Positions 7,389 to 16,198 of a stretch of DNA of 27,474 nt are shown here, piece after piece. The position numbers were made by a program, and so were the translations under genes. The notes beneath the pieces were generated by a model, which saw only the letters and a program-made list of their open reading frames with translations, was not told where the DNA came from and searched no databases. Each line of letters begins with the position of its first letter. Position 1 is the stretch's first letter. The DNA comes from an uncultured Bacilli bacterium (GTDB taxonomy: Bacteria > Bacillota_I > Bacilli_A > RF39 > UBA660). The DNA lies in the NCBI GenBank assembly GCA_934101495.1, contig CAKORG010000013.1, positions 1 to 27,474 of the forward strand, given 5' to 3'.

Positions 7389-8651
7389 TTATTTAATTTT
7401 TCTAGCTTCTAGATAATATCTCTTGTCATATGAATGACCCATAGAGAATGTTTTTCTAGGAAGTGAACCATCTAATATAACCGTTTTAAATAATTCGCTT
7501 TTTGGCATAGCATCAAATATGAAACCTACATTATTAGCATTTTTATGAGTAAGCTCTTTTGTTACATCTTCTCCATGAATGTAATCAATTTTTCCTGGAT
7601 TTTCTTTTAAATATTCATCTAAGAATATTTGAATTGAACCTACGGAAATATTTGATTTTGGATTTTCAATATACCAAACTTCATCAATATCTTTAGTGAT
7701 TATTTCAAATTTTTCACCATTTCCATCTTTGCTAATTACATAATATTCTTTTAACTTAGCAATTAAATCTTCTGGGTTTGTATCAAAGATTACTCTGTTA
7801 ATAGCTTCAAATTCTAATGCATCACTATGTAAGTTTACTAGTTCCACTAGAGCATAACGAGCTGGATGATTTAAATATTCTTCTTCTCTCAATGTTTTTT
7901 TTAAGTTTTCATAACATGCTTTAGCTGTTGCAAGTGAATGATTTCCATCACCCATCGCAAATAGTAAAACGCCTTTATCTTTAACATTATATTTGGCTTC
8001 AAAAGTATCTTTGTCTGCTAGAGCTGCAAGTCCTTTATCTACTTCATCCATTGCTTCATTATTTAAAACATAACCTTTGATGTGTCCACCACTTTTCATT
8101 AAATCAAAATCATAAACTACGTCATCTTCAGTAACTTTTGTTTTTAAACTTTCAATTATTTCTTTTTTGTCATCATCTATTAAAATCATAATGTGTGGAA
8201 GTTCAAGTGATGCATTTTTTCTGATTTTAACACGTGGTGGTATTCTTTCAATAACTGTTTTTTCTGTTGCTCTGATTGGGGTCTCACTTCCAACTTCATA
8301 ACTATAAGCTTCTAGGTCAACAATTCCCATTAGCCCTTCACGAACTTTACCATCTTTTTGAGTTCTTTCAAGATAAATCATACTATCTTTATATTCTTTG
8401 AAGAAACCTTCACTTAATAGTTTTTCCATATTTGAATTTATGTTTTCAATTCTTTCTTGGACATTACTTTCTTCAAGATATATTTCTGGTAATGTTAATT
8501 TTAATGTTGACGGACTGTCTCCGACGATTTTTTCAACATCGCTCCAATATTCTGGTTCACTTGTATATTGGTCACAAGCTACTACACTCCATTTTGTCAT
8601 ATCGGCGTCTTTAGGAAGTAGTATATTACCTCTTTTAAAAGGTACATTCAT
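7389..8651 (-). CDS. DUF1015 family protein
   Basis: The protein begins MNVPFKRGNILLPKDADMTK, then WSVVACDQYTSEPEYW, and contains LFAMGDGNHSLATAKACYEN near residue 235, all hallmarks of the conserved DUF1015 family. The family is widespread in Firmicutes and no reaction is established; the GDGNHSLA block looks like an active site. It is about 420 residues, the usual length. The start was moved to 8651: the earlier ATG at 8660 directly abuts GGAG, while the second ATG has the extended site GGAGATGAT at 4 bp, the spacing seen for other genes here. It lies 52 bp after the kinase-like gene and ends at a terminator. It is probably a cytosolic enzyme; function unknown. Confidence 0.85.
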   Translation of the reverse strand: MNVPFKRGNILLPKDADMTKWSVVACDQYTSEPEYWSDVEKIVGDSPSTLKLTLPEIYLEESNVQERIENINSNMEKLLSEGFFKEYKDSMIYLERTQKDGKVREGLMGIVDLEAYSYEVGSETPIRATEKTVIERIPPRVKIRKNASLELPHIMILIDDDKKEIIESLKTKVTEDDVVYDFDLMKSGGHIKGYVLNNEAMDEVDKGLAALADKDTFEAKYNVKDKGVLLFAMGDGNHSLATAKACYENLKKTLREEEYLNHPARYALVELVNLHSDALEFEAINRVIFDTNPEDLIAKLKEYYVISKDGNGEKFEIITKDIDEVWYIENPKSNISVGSIQIFLDEYLKENPGKIDYIHGEDVTKELTHKNANNVGFIFDAMPKSELFKTVILDGSLPRKTFSMGHSYDKRYYLEARKIK

Positions 8652-8703
8652 TATTATCATCTCCTAATTAGATTATATCACACTATTTTCTAATAATTAA
8701 TAT

Positions 8704-9423
8704 TTAATGAATGTTTCTTTCATATTTTGGTGTTGGAATTCTTCTTACTAAAGATTTAGCTTGGTTAAGTGTTGTTACTTCAAAGCCCAAATATTCACTT
8801 ATTTTATGTCTGAATGCAGTTAGAAACTCATAACCACTTACACCATGAGATAAATACATGTCACTAAGTATTGTATCTTGGAGAACGAAATAATTAAAAT
8901 AATTGTCTACTAAAAATTCCATTATTTCCAAGTCAAATCCTCGTCGATTTGCTTCATACTGAGTGGGAACATTTCCATATTCCATAGTGTCTATAACTTT
9001 AAACTTTCCGGATTTATACAAAATGTTATACATAATATCGAATATACGAATATTTTTCTCTGTTAATAACTTGATATCACTTTCTGCCGATAGTATTCCT
9101 TTTGCAAATGAATTTAAATTAACTCGTAGTGGATCCGTTTCATATAGACTTTTATATTGAATATACGGCATTTCGCAACCAACAATATTTCCATCAACTA
9201 TAATAACATCTGTTGCCCAAATAAAAGTTTTATTTTTCACAAAGTTGTGCTTTATTATGTCATCAAAGGAATACCCACACTCTTCATTATCAAAATAATC
9301 ATGAAATATTTTTACAACTATATTCCTTTTTCTATCCACATAACATACACCTTGCGAACCTTGACCTAAATATTCAATGTTGTTTAAATAATTATTTAGA
9401 TGATCTTTACATATAAATGTCAT
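8704..9423 (-). CDS. Protein-kinase-fold (kinase-like) protein of unknown substrate
   Basis: The N-terminus has a glycine-rich loop, LGQGSQGVCY, followed by VVKIF with the expected lysine. These correspond to the nucleotide loop and beta-3 lysine of protein-kinase-like folds. A hinge-like MPYI follows, then FDIMYNILYKSGKFKVIDT, which resembles the catalytic loop plus metal site (D...N..., then ID in place of DFG). Spacing in the catalytic loop is one residue short of the canonical form, so activity is uncertain. The rest is not recognised. The start at 9423 is chosen because GGGGG lies just upstream; the in-frame ATG at 9456 overlaps the promoter region. A good promoter precedes it. It may be a small-molecule or protein kinase, or a pseudokinase. 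Confidence 0.6.
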   Translation of the reverse strand: MTFICKDHLNNYLNNIEYLGQGSQGVCYVDRKRNIVVKIFHDYFDNEECGYSFDDIIKHNFVKNKTFIWATDVIIVDGNIVGCEMPYIQYKSLYETDPLRVNLNSFAKGILSAESDIKLLTEKNIRIFDIMYNILYKSGKFKVIDTMEYGNVPTQYEANRRGFDLEIMEFLVDNYFNYFVLQDTILSDMYLSHGVSGYEFLTAFRHKISEYLGFEVTTLNQAKSLVRRIPTPKYERNIH

Positions 9424-9446
9424 ATTTTCCCCCTGTTTTGTGATAT

Positions 9447-9475
9447 ATATTATCATATTTTGGGAAGAAATGCAA
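9447..9475 (-). promoter_or_regulatory. Promoter of the kinase-like gene
   Basis: Minus-strand TTGCAT (9475-9470) and TAATAT (9452-9447) are separated by 17 bp, about 24 bp before the chosen start at 9423. Confidence 0.55.
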
Positions 9476-9500
9476 CCTTTTCAATCACCTATTTGCATAT

Positions 9501-11126
9501 TTAGTCTCTACTTTCTTCAAGCGTTTCATAGTGCATAACAATATCTCTGTCATAATATGTGATGCGACCACTTGGAAGAAGGAGCATTCTATTTATATTT
9601 AAATTATCAACAAAATCCAAATTGTGGGAAACTACGAGCATTGTTCCTTCGTAATTTTTAAATGTATCTGATATTATTAATTGAGTCATAGGGTCTAAAT
9701 GGTTTGTAGGTTCATCTAAGAGCAAAGTATTAGCACCAGTTAGGGATATTTTAGCTAAGGCTACTCTGCTTCGTTCTCCAGGTGATAAGACTTCAACTTT
9801 TTTAAAAATATCATCACCAGAAAATAAGAAACTTCCAAGCATTCTTCTTATTTCATAATCAGCTAAGCCAAAGTTTGCAAAGTTTTCTAATAGTGTCTTG
9901 TTATTATCAAGAATTTCATGTTCTTGTGCATAATATGCTATATCAGTTTTATCGGTTATTTCAATACTTCCTTCGATTGGTGTTAAATATCCCATTATTA
10001 AACGAAGCAATGTTGTTTTACCTATACCATTCTCACCAACAACTAAAAGTTTTTCTCCACGTGTTAAGTCAAAATTTAAGTTTTCATATAATAAGTTCTC
10101 TTCATCATAACCAAATGTTAAATTATTACATTTAATTGGTATGCTATAACTTGGTCTATTTATTTTCATGTTAAATTTAGTATATTTATTTTTCTTTTCA
10201 AGTTCTATCTTTTCACTTTCTAACTTTTCTAATTTTTTTATTCTATCTTTAGCGATGTTAGCTTTCTTTTCATTACCACGGATATATTTTGCTATTATTC
10301 CTTTCAGTTTTTCTTCTTCTTTTTGTTGCTTTTCATATAACCGTTGTTTAGCTAAATCTCTTTCACTTTTAATTTTCATGTATTTTTCATAATTGCCATT
10401 ATAAATTTCTATATTATGTTTCATTTTATCTACATATAGTGTCTTTTTAGTGACTGCATTTAAAAATTCAACATCGTGAGATATAACTAAAATTATCCCA
10501 TGATAGTTTTTAAGATAATTAATTATATAGTCTTTAGTATCTAAATCTAAGTGGTTTGTGGGTTCATCAAGAAGCATTATTTCAGGATTTGAGTACAAAA
10601 GTTTTGCAAAAGCTATTTTGGATTTTTGTCCTCCGGAGATGTTTTTTAGCTTTAAATCAAGTAAACTATCATCTATTTGCATACCACTTATAATCTTTAA
10701 AAGAATACTTTCAGCATTATATTCATCATAATATTCTAAAAGTTCATTTATTCTATTTATCTTTTTGTAATACTTTTTTAATTCATGTTCATTTTGAGTA
10801 TTTGCTATTATATCATAAAAGTTAGTTAGTTCTTGCTTTAATTTTTTGATAGGTCTTCCTTCCAGTAAATAGTCAAATACTGTTTCATCTTCATTTGATG
10901 CGTCTTCCATAATTACTTGGGGTAAATAACCTAAATTTATTTTAGTATTTAAGGTTATGCTTCCAGAGTCTGGTGTTAGGTTGCCTAAAAGTATATTAAA
11001 CAATGTTGATTTACCTGCTCCATTTACACCAATAATACCTACTTTATCATTGTTATTAATTTGAAATGATACATTATTAAATATAACTTGAGTGCCAAAA
11101 GACATACATAAATTTTCTATTTTCAA
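9501..11126 (-). CDS. ABC-F family ATPase (ribosome-associated)
   Basis: Soluble protein with two ABC ATPase domains and no membrane part, the ABC-F class that acts on ribosomes in translation, ribosome rescue or antibiotic protection. Domain 1 has GVNGAGKST, signature SGGQKSKIAFAKLL and IMLLDEPTNHLD. Domain 2 has GENGIGKTT, LSPGERSRVALAKI and TLLLDEPTNHLD. Between them lies a lysine/glutamate-rich helical linker (about residues 235-320), the part that reaches into the ribosome. It resembles the YdiF/YbiT/Uup kind; I cannot assign the exact subfamily or any resistance role. The chosen start is TTG at 11126 (KIENLCMSFG), 6 bp after AGGAAGTG; the TTG at 11147 has no such site. Confidence 0.9.
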   Translation of the reverse strand: MKIENLCMSFGTQVIFNNVSFQINNNDKVGIIGVNGAGKSTLFNILLGNLTPDSGSITLNTKINLGYLPQVIMEDASNEDETVFDYLLEGRPIKKLKQELTNFYDIIANTQNEHELKKYYKKINRINELLEYYDEYNAESILLKIISGMQIDDSLLDLKLKNISGGQKSKIAFAKLLYSNPEIMLLDEPTNHLDLDTKDYIINYLKNYHGIILVISHDVEFLNAVTKKTLYVDKMKHNIEIYNGNYEKYMKIKSERDLAKQRLYEKQQKEEEKLKGIIAKYIRGNEKKANIAKDRIKKLEKLESEKIELEKKNKYTKFNMKINRPSYSIPIKCNNLTFGYDEENLLYENLNFDLTRGEKLLVVGENGIGKTTLLRLIMGYLTPIEGSIEITDKTDIAYYAQEHEILDNNKTLLENFANFGLADYEIRRMLGSFLFSGDDIFKKVEVLSPGERSRVALAKISLTGANTLLLDEPTNHLDPMTQLIISDTFKNYEGTMLVVSHNLDFVDNLNINRMLLLPSGRITYYDRDIVMHYETLEESRD

Positions 11127-11242
11127 AAGTATCACTTCCTTACTCAAAAATTATAGAAGATTAACACCTTCAAGTCAAGAAGAATTTTTAATGGACTTAT
11201 GTAACTGAGATTGAATAAAAACTATATTTTTAAAGATTATGC

Positions 11243-11280
11243 AAAAAAAACATATCTTTTGAAGCGCGATATGTTTTTTT
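11243..11280. terminator. Intrinsic terminator after the OatA-like gene
   Basis: A 13-bp perfect inverted repeat AAAAAAACATATC (11244-11256) and GATATGTTTTTTT (11268-11280). It sits a few bases after the stop of the acyltransferase gene on the minus strand and runs out into T residues on either strand. Confidence 0.85.
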
Positions 11281-11283
11281 ATT

Positions 11284-13515
11284 TTACTTTTCCGATTCTT
11301 TTATAGTATTATTTAAAAGCTTATTTAAAGCTTTATTACCTTTTTCTGTTAGATGGATACCGTCTGCCATTAAATAATCTTTATTTTTTTGAATTTTATT
11401 GTAGAAATTAATTATTGTTACATTTTCATAGTATCCTAGACTATCTAGAGGTTTTCCACTCGAAACCAAAAATATTTTACTATCTTTGCATAATTCTATT
11501 AGTTCTTGGTATTCTTTTGTAGAAATAATTGTTGAATTATCAAATGCTATTACAATTTTCTTAGATAAAGTATTTTCACTTATACTTTTTTTAATACTTT
11601 CTTTTAAAAATTTATAACTAGAATCTTTATTAACTATAAACTTAGCATCTGCAAAGTTTGTTTGAAGGCTTTCAAAGTTATAAAATAGAATATCATTACC
11701 ATAGAAAGCTATTTTATTTCTTAATTCTTCTTGATGTGCTTTGATTAGTTCAGCTTTTTTATTTTTGAATTCTTCTTTATAAACATTTAGTATGGCATTA
11801 TATACGATATTTGTATATTCTTTTCTACCTGTTGGAGGTAAGTGAATACCATCAGCATAGAACCAATCTTTGTGGCCCTTTGATAAACTATACCAATCAA
11901 TAATATGAAGATTGTTATATTTTGTAGCAAGTTCATTTAAGCTATCATTGACTTTAGTATAATTTGTGGTATTAATCCAGAAAACAGTTCTATCACTTAG
12001 TAAATTCATTAAGTTTTCTTTACAACTATTTTTACAATCACCATTTGTTCCTAGGTGGATAACTACTGGATCACCAAGTTTCTTGCTTTCTTTTAAGTCT
12101 TTAATTATAGTATAGCCAACATAAGTTGAACGTGACTCTTTTGAATCAAAATAACTATTTGGAAACATTGTTTTTAAATTATTCATGGCTCCGAGCATTA
12201 CTGAGTCACCAATGAATGTTACTGGTAATTCTTTAACCATTTGTTCATAGTTACTTATATCATCTAATTTTTCAAGTTCTTTTGTCCAATCTTCTTCGAC
12301 TTGTTTTTCTTGTAGTTTATATTCCTTTTGTTTTTCTAACATTATTTTTTCATTTTCTGCTAGTTCTAGTTCTAACTGTTTCATTTCTTTTTCATGTGAT
12401 TTTGCTGTGATGTATTTATAAGCACCAAAGCTTGATAATGCTAAAACAATTACAATTAATATTACTCTTAATTTTTTCATCTTTTCTCCTTTATTTGTTA
12501 CTATATGTAATATGTATGAAAGTATTAGTACAATTATTATAATTAATGGAGTTTTTAAATAATGGTTTATATTAATGTATTGGAATAAAAATATAATTGG
12601 ATATTGTACTAAATATATCTCATAACTAATATTAGCAAAGAATTTTAATACTTTATCTGTTTTAGTTAGTTCTTTTTTATCGATTGTTCCATAATCTATT
12701 AAACGGCATGAAATAATTGTTATTAAAACCATACTTATTGCAAAGAATTTTGATGTCGATGGAATTAATATACATGATAGTATTAAAATAAATATGTATA
12801 ATGTAAATATTACTTTACGTAATGGTTTAGTTTTTATGTAACTTGGAACTAGTAAACCATAATATGAATGATAAAAACCTAAACATAAACCTAATAATAG
12901 TGCATAACTTCTCGCAAAAGTATTATAGTAAGCACCCATTAAATTAGTACTTTTTGAACATATGATAAAATAAATAATGCTTATTATCGATAAAGTTAAA
13001 GTTATAATACAAGGTAATTTTTTATTTACTTTATCACCAAGTTTTTTTAAGCCTTTAAAAATAAATGGAAATACTAAATCGAATTGGAAAAGTATTGCTA
13101 TGTACCACAGATGCATAAATGGTGAATCAACATGTCTTGCAAAATAATCTAGATTAGCACTTATTTGCCAAAAGTTGTTATATCCAAGTAGTACTGATGT
13201 TGTTTCAGCTTTTAAGCTTAACCAATAAATATTTTTAAATAAAGATACTGCACCGATGGAAATAAATACTACTATTATTAAAGGAATATATAACTTTATA
13301 AATCTATTTTTATAATATTCTTTTAATGAAAAATTTTCTTTTTTACATGCTGATTTACATGATAAGTACCCACTTAAAACAAAGAAAGTACATACAGCTA
13401 AGTAACCTCCTTTTAATATGCCTAAGTGGTAGAATAATACAGCTATACAAGATATAATTCTTATTATATTTAAATTTTTATAATATTCTTTATTTTGAAC
13501 TTTCTTTTTTATCAT
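11284..13515 (-). CDS. OatA-type acyltransferase with two tandem SGNH domains
   Basis: Resembles OatA, which O-acetylates cell-wall muramic acid: a membrane acyltransferase-3 domain passes acetyl to an extracellular SGNH esterase-fold domain. Residues 1-345 hold about ten membrane helices with the family start (IRIISCIAVLFYHL, FFVLSGYL). Another helix lies near 350-366, then a coiled coil rich in E/K (about 370-415). SGNH domain 1 has GDS at 436-438 (Ser438 nucleophile), HLGTNG, and D555-GI-H558. A second SGNH-like domain follows: GND at 606-608 replaces GDS and AFDNS replaces HLGTN, but D718-GI-H721 is kept. That second copy is probably inactive. Usual OatA proteins are about 600 residues with one SGNH domain; this has 743. 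Ribosome binding site AGAGGTG. The acceptor is inferred, not shown. Confidence 0.85.
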   Translation of the reverse strand: MIKKKVQNKEYYKNLNIIRIISCIAVLFYHLGILKGGYLAVCTFFVLSGYLSCKSACKKENFSLKEYYKNRFIKLYIPLIIVVFISIGAVSLFKNIYWLSLKAETTSVLLGYNNFWQISANLDYFARHVDSPFMHLWYIAILFQFDLVFPFIFKGLKKLGDKVNKKLPCIITLTLSIISIIYFIICSKSTNLMGAYYNTFARSYALLLGLCLGFYHSYYGLLVPSYIKTKPLRKVIFTLYIFILILSCILIPSTSKFFAISMVLITIISCRLIDYGTIDKKELTKTDKVLKFFANISYEIYLVQYPIIFLFQYININHYLKTPLIIIIVLILSYILHIVTNKGEKMKKLRVILIVIVLALSSFGAYKYITAKSHEKEMKQLELELAENEKIMLEKQKEYKLQEKQVEEDWTKELEKLDDISNYEQMVKELPVTFIGDSVMLGAMNNLKTMFPNSYFDSKESRSTYVGYTIIKDLKESKKLGDPVVIHLGTNGDCKNSCKENLMNLLSDRTVFWINTTNYTKVNDSLNELATKYNNLHIIDWYSLSKGHKDWFYADGIHLPPTGRKEYTNIVYNAILNVYKEEFKNKKAELIKAHQEELRNKIAFYGNDILFYNFESLQTNFADAKFIVNKDSSYKFLKESIKKSISENTLSKKIVIAFDNSTIISTKEYQELIELCKDSKIFLVSSGKPLDSLGYYENVTIINFYNKIQKNKDYLMADGIHLTEKGNKALNKLLNNTIKESEK

Positions 13516-13655
13516 TGTAACACCTCTGATTTTTTAACGTACTAATTATAACACGAATGATTTGGAACTAAAAGGCTTTTATTTTATTTGTTCAGCATAT
13601 TGACATTTTTTGTGAATAAGTATATTTTTTTGAAAATTAAATGACTTTTGAGTCT

Positions 13656-15245
13656 TTAACTTATTTCTTTATAAATCGTTGTAGTATTTGAATTATTTAA
13701 CTCTTTACCATCATTGGTTTTAATAGATATGTCAAAAGATATATATGCACTACTAGAATTATCAAATTTATAATCTTCATCTTTTAATAAGTTTCTGATT
13801 TCATCTATTTTTATCTTCTTTTTTCTATTTGCAAATTCTTCTGAATCAATGTTATAACTTTTTAAAAGTATCCTGTTTTCTTCATATTCTGCCCCAGAAA
13901 ATACATTTATTTTACCTTCTTTTAATAACGATTTTGAAAGTAGTATGTTATCATAAATTGATATGCGGTCTTTATCTAAAAGTCCTATACTAATTTCAAT
14001 ATAACTATCATGTTCATCATTATTTTTTCTTGAATAAATCTGTAATGCTTTTACATCTTTAAAAGTATTTACAGGTTTTATTACATCTGTTGTTAAATAC
14101 CGATAATTTTTTTTAGATTCAGATGTGATCTTCATTTTTATCTCATTTCGACCAAATTTAAAATTACCATTTCCCATTATTTCATAAGTGGCTCTTGGAT
14201 TTTCTGGAATAATTTCAATATCTAAAGAATCTTCAAAATCCTCCAAAATTGTTGGTGTTACGTTATCTGCTAAAGGATATATAACTTTATTATAATTTTT
14301 AATAGTTACTTTTTTAAAATCGGCATTATCTTTAAAAGCATTGTAATTTGTGTTGTTATGATGATTGCTATTATTATTTTCTTCTTTATGATGAATATAT
14401 TTATAAATAATATCTTTTTCACAATATAAATCATCATATTTATAACCAATTTCATTTAGAACCACACTTAGGGCATTTTCAGGTCTATCGGTGGTTAAAT
14501 AATTTATTTTTGGACTTTCGATTAATTTATGAATTAAATTGTTTAAAGACTCAGCTGAAATAGACATGCCAATTGAAGCATTTTCTGTTGCATATGTATT
14601 GATACCAATTAGTTCACCTTTGTCTGTTATTAGCGGGCCTCCTGAGTTACCTTGGTTTAAAGATATATCTGATTGTAAAAATTCTATTCCACCAGCAGAT
14701 CTTCTTGCAGATAAAATTCCTTTGGAAACGCTTGCTTCACCTTCTAAGGCATATGGATAACCAATAGCATAAACTTCATCAGTTATTTTTAATGATAATG
14801 TATTTCCAAAATACATAGCTTTTTTAGTATTGTCTTCAACTTTTAACAGTGCTATATCTGATGTAATATCATTACTATAAATACTTGCTGTACTGCTAGT
14901 TCCATCACTATAGGTTATTTCAATTGTTCCTTTAATATCTACGATGTGACTATTAGTGACTAAGTAACCAGATTTATGAAAAAATCCAGTTCCAATTATA
15001 TTTGTATTTTCACCTATTTTGTTAGTAACCTTTACTATATTCTGTTTAATTAATTCTGCTGCTTCAGAAGAATTACCATTTTCAAGTGGAGTTACTTCAT
15101 TCATTGTTAAGACATTGTTTTGAGACTTATTATCTGGTTCATTTGTGCTTTTTGGCTTTATCAATACTATGAGTAAAATAATTAATAATATTATTACAAG
15201 TACTGCAGCTCCGATTATAACTTGTTTTTTTCCTATTTTTTTCAT
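13656..15245 (-). CDS. Membrane-anchored HtrA/DegP-type serine protease with unusual C-terminal region
   Basis: A short positive start and one long hydrophobic helix (about residues 8-30) anchor the protein, so the rest should lie outside the membrane. The trypsin-like domain (about 60-240) has all three catalytic residues: His100 in LVTNSHIVD, Asp130 in SDIALLKVE, and Ser201 in NQGNSGGPL. HtrA proteases degrade misfolded exported proteins. No PDZ domain is evident. Instead there is an Asn/His-rich linker (around 285-300) and about 230 residues of mostly beta-pattern sequence that I do not recognise. The ribosome binding site is GGTGAT. It has its own promoter with an extended -10, and its 3' end is about 140 bp from the OatA-like gene. 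Confidence 0.85.
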   Translation of the reverse strand: MKKIGKKQVIIGAAVLVIILLIILLIVLIKPKSTNEPDNKSQNNVLTMNEVTPLENGNSSEAAELIKQNIVKVTNKIGENTNIIGTGFFHKSGYLVTNSHIVDIKGTIEITYSDGTSSTASIYSNDITSDIALLKVEDNTKKAMYFGNTLSLKITDEVYAIGYPYALEGEASVSKGILSARRSAGGIEFLQSDISLNQGNSGGPLITDKGELIGINTYATENASIGMSISAESLNNLIHKLIESPKINYLTTDRPENALSVVLNEIGYKYDDLYCEKDIIYKYIHHKEENNNSNHHNNTNYNAFKDNADFKKVTIKNYNKVIYPLADNVTPTILEDFEDSLDIEIIPENPRATYEIMGNGNFKFGRNEIKMKITSESKKNYRYLTTDVIKPVNTFKDVKALQIYSRKNNDEHDSYIEISIGLLDKDRISIYDNILLSKSLLKEGKINVFSGAEYEENRILLKSYNIDSEEFANRKKKIKIDEIRNLLKDEDYKFDNSSSAYISFDISIKTNDGKELNNSNTTTIYKEIS

Positions 15246-15269
15246 TTCAAATCACCATTACTTTAGTAT

Positions 15270-15278
15270 AGTATAACA
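15270..15278 (-). promoter_or_regulatory. Extended -10 promoter of the HtrA-like gene
   Basis: Minus-strand TG-T-TATACT (15278-15270), about 25 bp before the ATG at 15245, with no clear -35. A second TATACT overlaps it (15270-15265). Confidence 0.5.
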
Positions 15279-15313
15279 TAAGTAATTTAAAATTAATAGA
15301 CCGATATGGCTTA

Positions 15314-15423
15314 TTAATTAATCTTTACAAGATTTAATATTGAATTTGTTGTTCCATTAAATTCTATTGTGGCAGGTTCAGCATCTTATTTGTCACCTTT
15401 TGGCCAATTTGGTCCTTCTACAT
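15314..15423 (-). pseudogene. 3' remnant of an unidentified gene
   Basis: The minus strand reads VEGPNWPKGDK, one stop, DAEPATIEFNGTTNSILNLV and KIN to a TAA at 15316-15314. The composition looks coding and the end looks like a natural C-terminus, but there is an internal stop and no start. It lies directly after the terminator of the three-gene cassette. I do not recognise the family. Confidence 0.25.
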
Positions 15424-15456
15424 AAAAAAATGTTGATAACTATTAAGATATCAACA
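15424..15456 (-). terminator. Intrinsic terminator of the radical SAM cassette
   Basis: Perfect stem TGTTGATA/TATCAACA (15431-15438 with 15449-15456), loop of ten bases, followed by seven T residues on the minus strand, just after the stop of the gene at 15463-16158. Confidence 0.88.
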
Positions 15457-15462
15457 CATTTA

Positions 15463-16158
15463 TTATTTTAATCTTTCTAATTTTGCATCTTTTGAAGTCA
15501 ATTCATTCATTACTTCTATAAATCTTTCATTAGAAATGTTTGCTAATAATTTTCTTATTTCATCTTCAGTTAAATAAGATATGAAATCAATTATATAATT
15601 GTACTCCATTTCAAATAGTATTTTTTTCTTGTATTTTTGAATATTTTCTTGCCAAAATGATGTTTGTTTTAATACACTTTCGTATGTACTAATTATAAAT
15701 ATTAAATACTCTTTTAATTTATTTTTTAGTTTTAAATCTCTGATGCTAATTTCTAAATTAACATTTTCTAATGATAATCCTGATGTTTCGTAAAAACCAT
15801 TATTTTTAGAAAATGAAAAATTAATGGATATTGAATACTCATTCACATTAAAGCTATATACTATTGGAAAATTTGTTAGTATATAATCTATTAACTTTTT
15901 TAAAATTTTTGTGTCTAAGAAAGCATCTATTAATATTTCACCTTTTGGTACACTTTGTTTAAAACTTTCAGTTCCATCTAAAATATTAATAAATGTATAT
16001 GGCATGTTGTCATTTTCAACTAGAGTGATTTCTATATCTGTCGATGGTCTTTTGAAACTTGGAGTATGCAGGTCAATCCTTGGTGTTTTAGCTGGATGCA
16101 ATTCATTTATTAAATTAATTATTCTTTCTATGACTTCTTTTTCATCTGTTATTTCCAT
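15463..16158 (-). CDS. Unrecognised protein, third gene of the radical SAM cassette
   Basis: A 231-residue protein that I cannot assign. It has no membrane helix or signal peptide. The first half alternates short strands (IDLHTPSFKRPSTDIEITLV, YTFINILDGTESF) and a helix. The middle (VYSFNVNEYSISINFSF, VNLEISIRDLKL) is beta-rich. The last third is helical and charged, ending in a four-helix-like stretch DEIRKLLANIS and RFIEVMNELTSKDAKLERLK. It has a strong AAGGAGAT ribosome binding site, lies 40 bp after the preceding gene, and ends at the cassette's terminator, so it is very probably part of that operon. It may be an accessory or partner of the two enzymes upstream. No function is proposed. 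Confidence 0.75.
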   Translation of the reverse strand: MEITDEKEVIERIINLINELHPAKTPRIDLHTPSFKRPSTDIEITLVENDNMPYTFINILDGTESFKQSVPKGEILIDAFLDTKILKKLIDYILTNFPIVYSFNVNEYSISINFSFSKNNGFYETSGLSLENVNLEISIRDLKLKNKLKEYLIFIISTYESVLKQTSFWQENIQKYKKKILFEMEYNYIIDFISYLTEDEIRKLLANISNERFIEVMNELTSKDAKLERLK

Positions 16159-16198
16159 ATTTTATATCTCCTTTTAATTCATAGTTTTTATAGCATAG

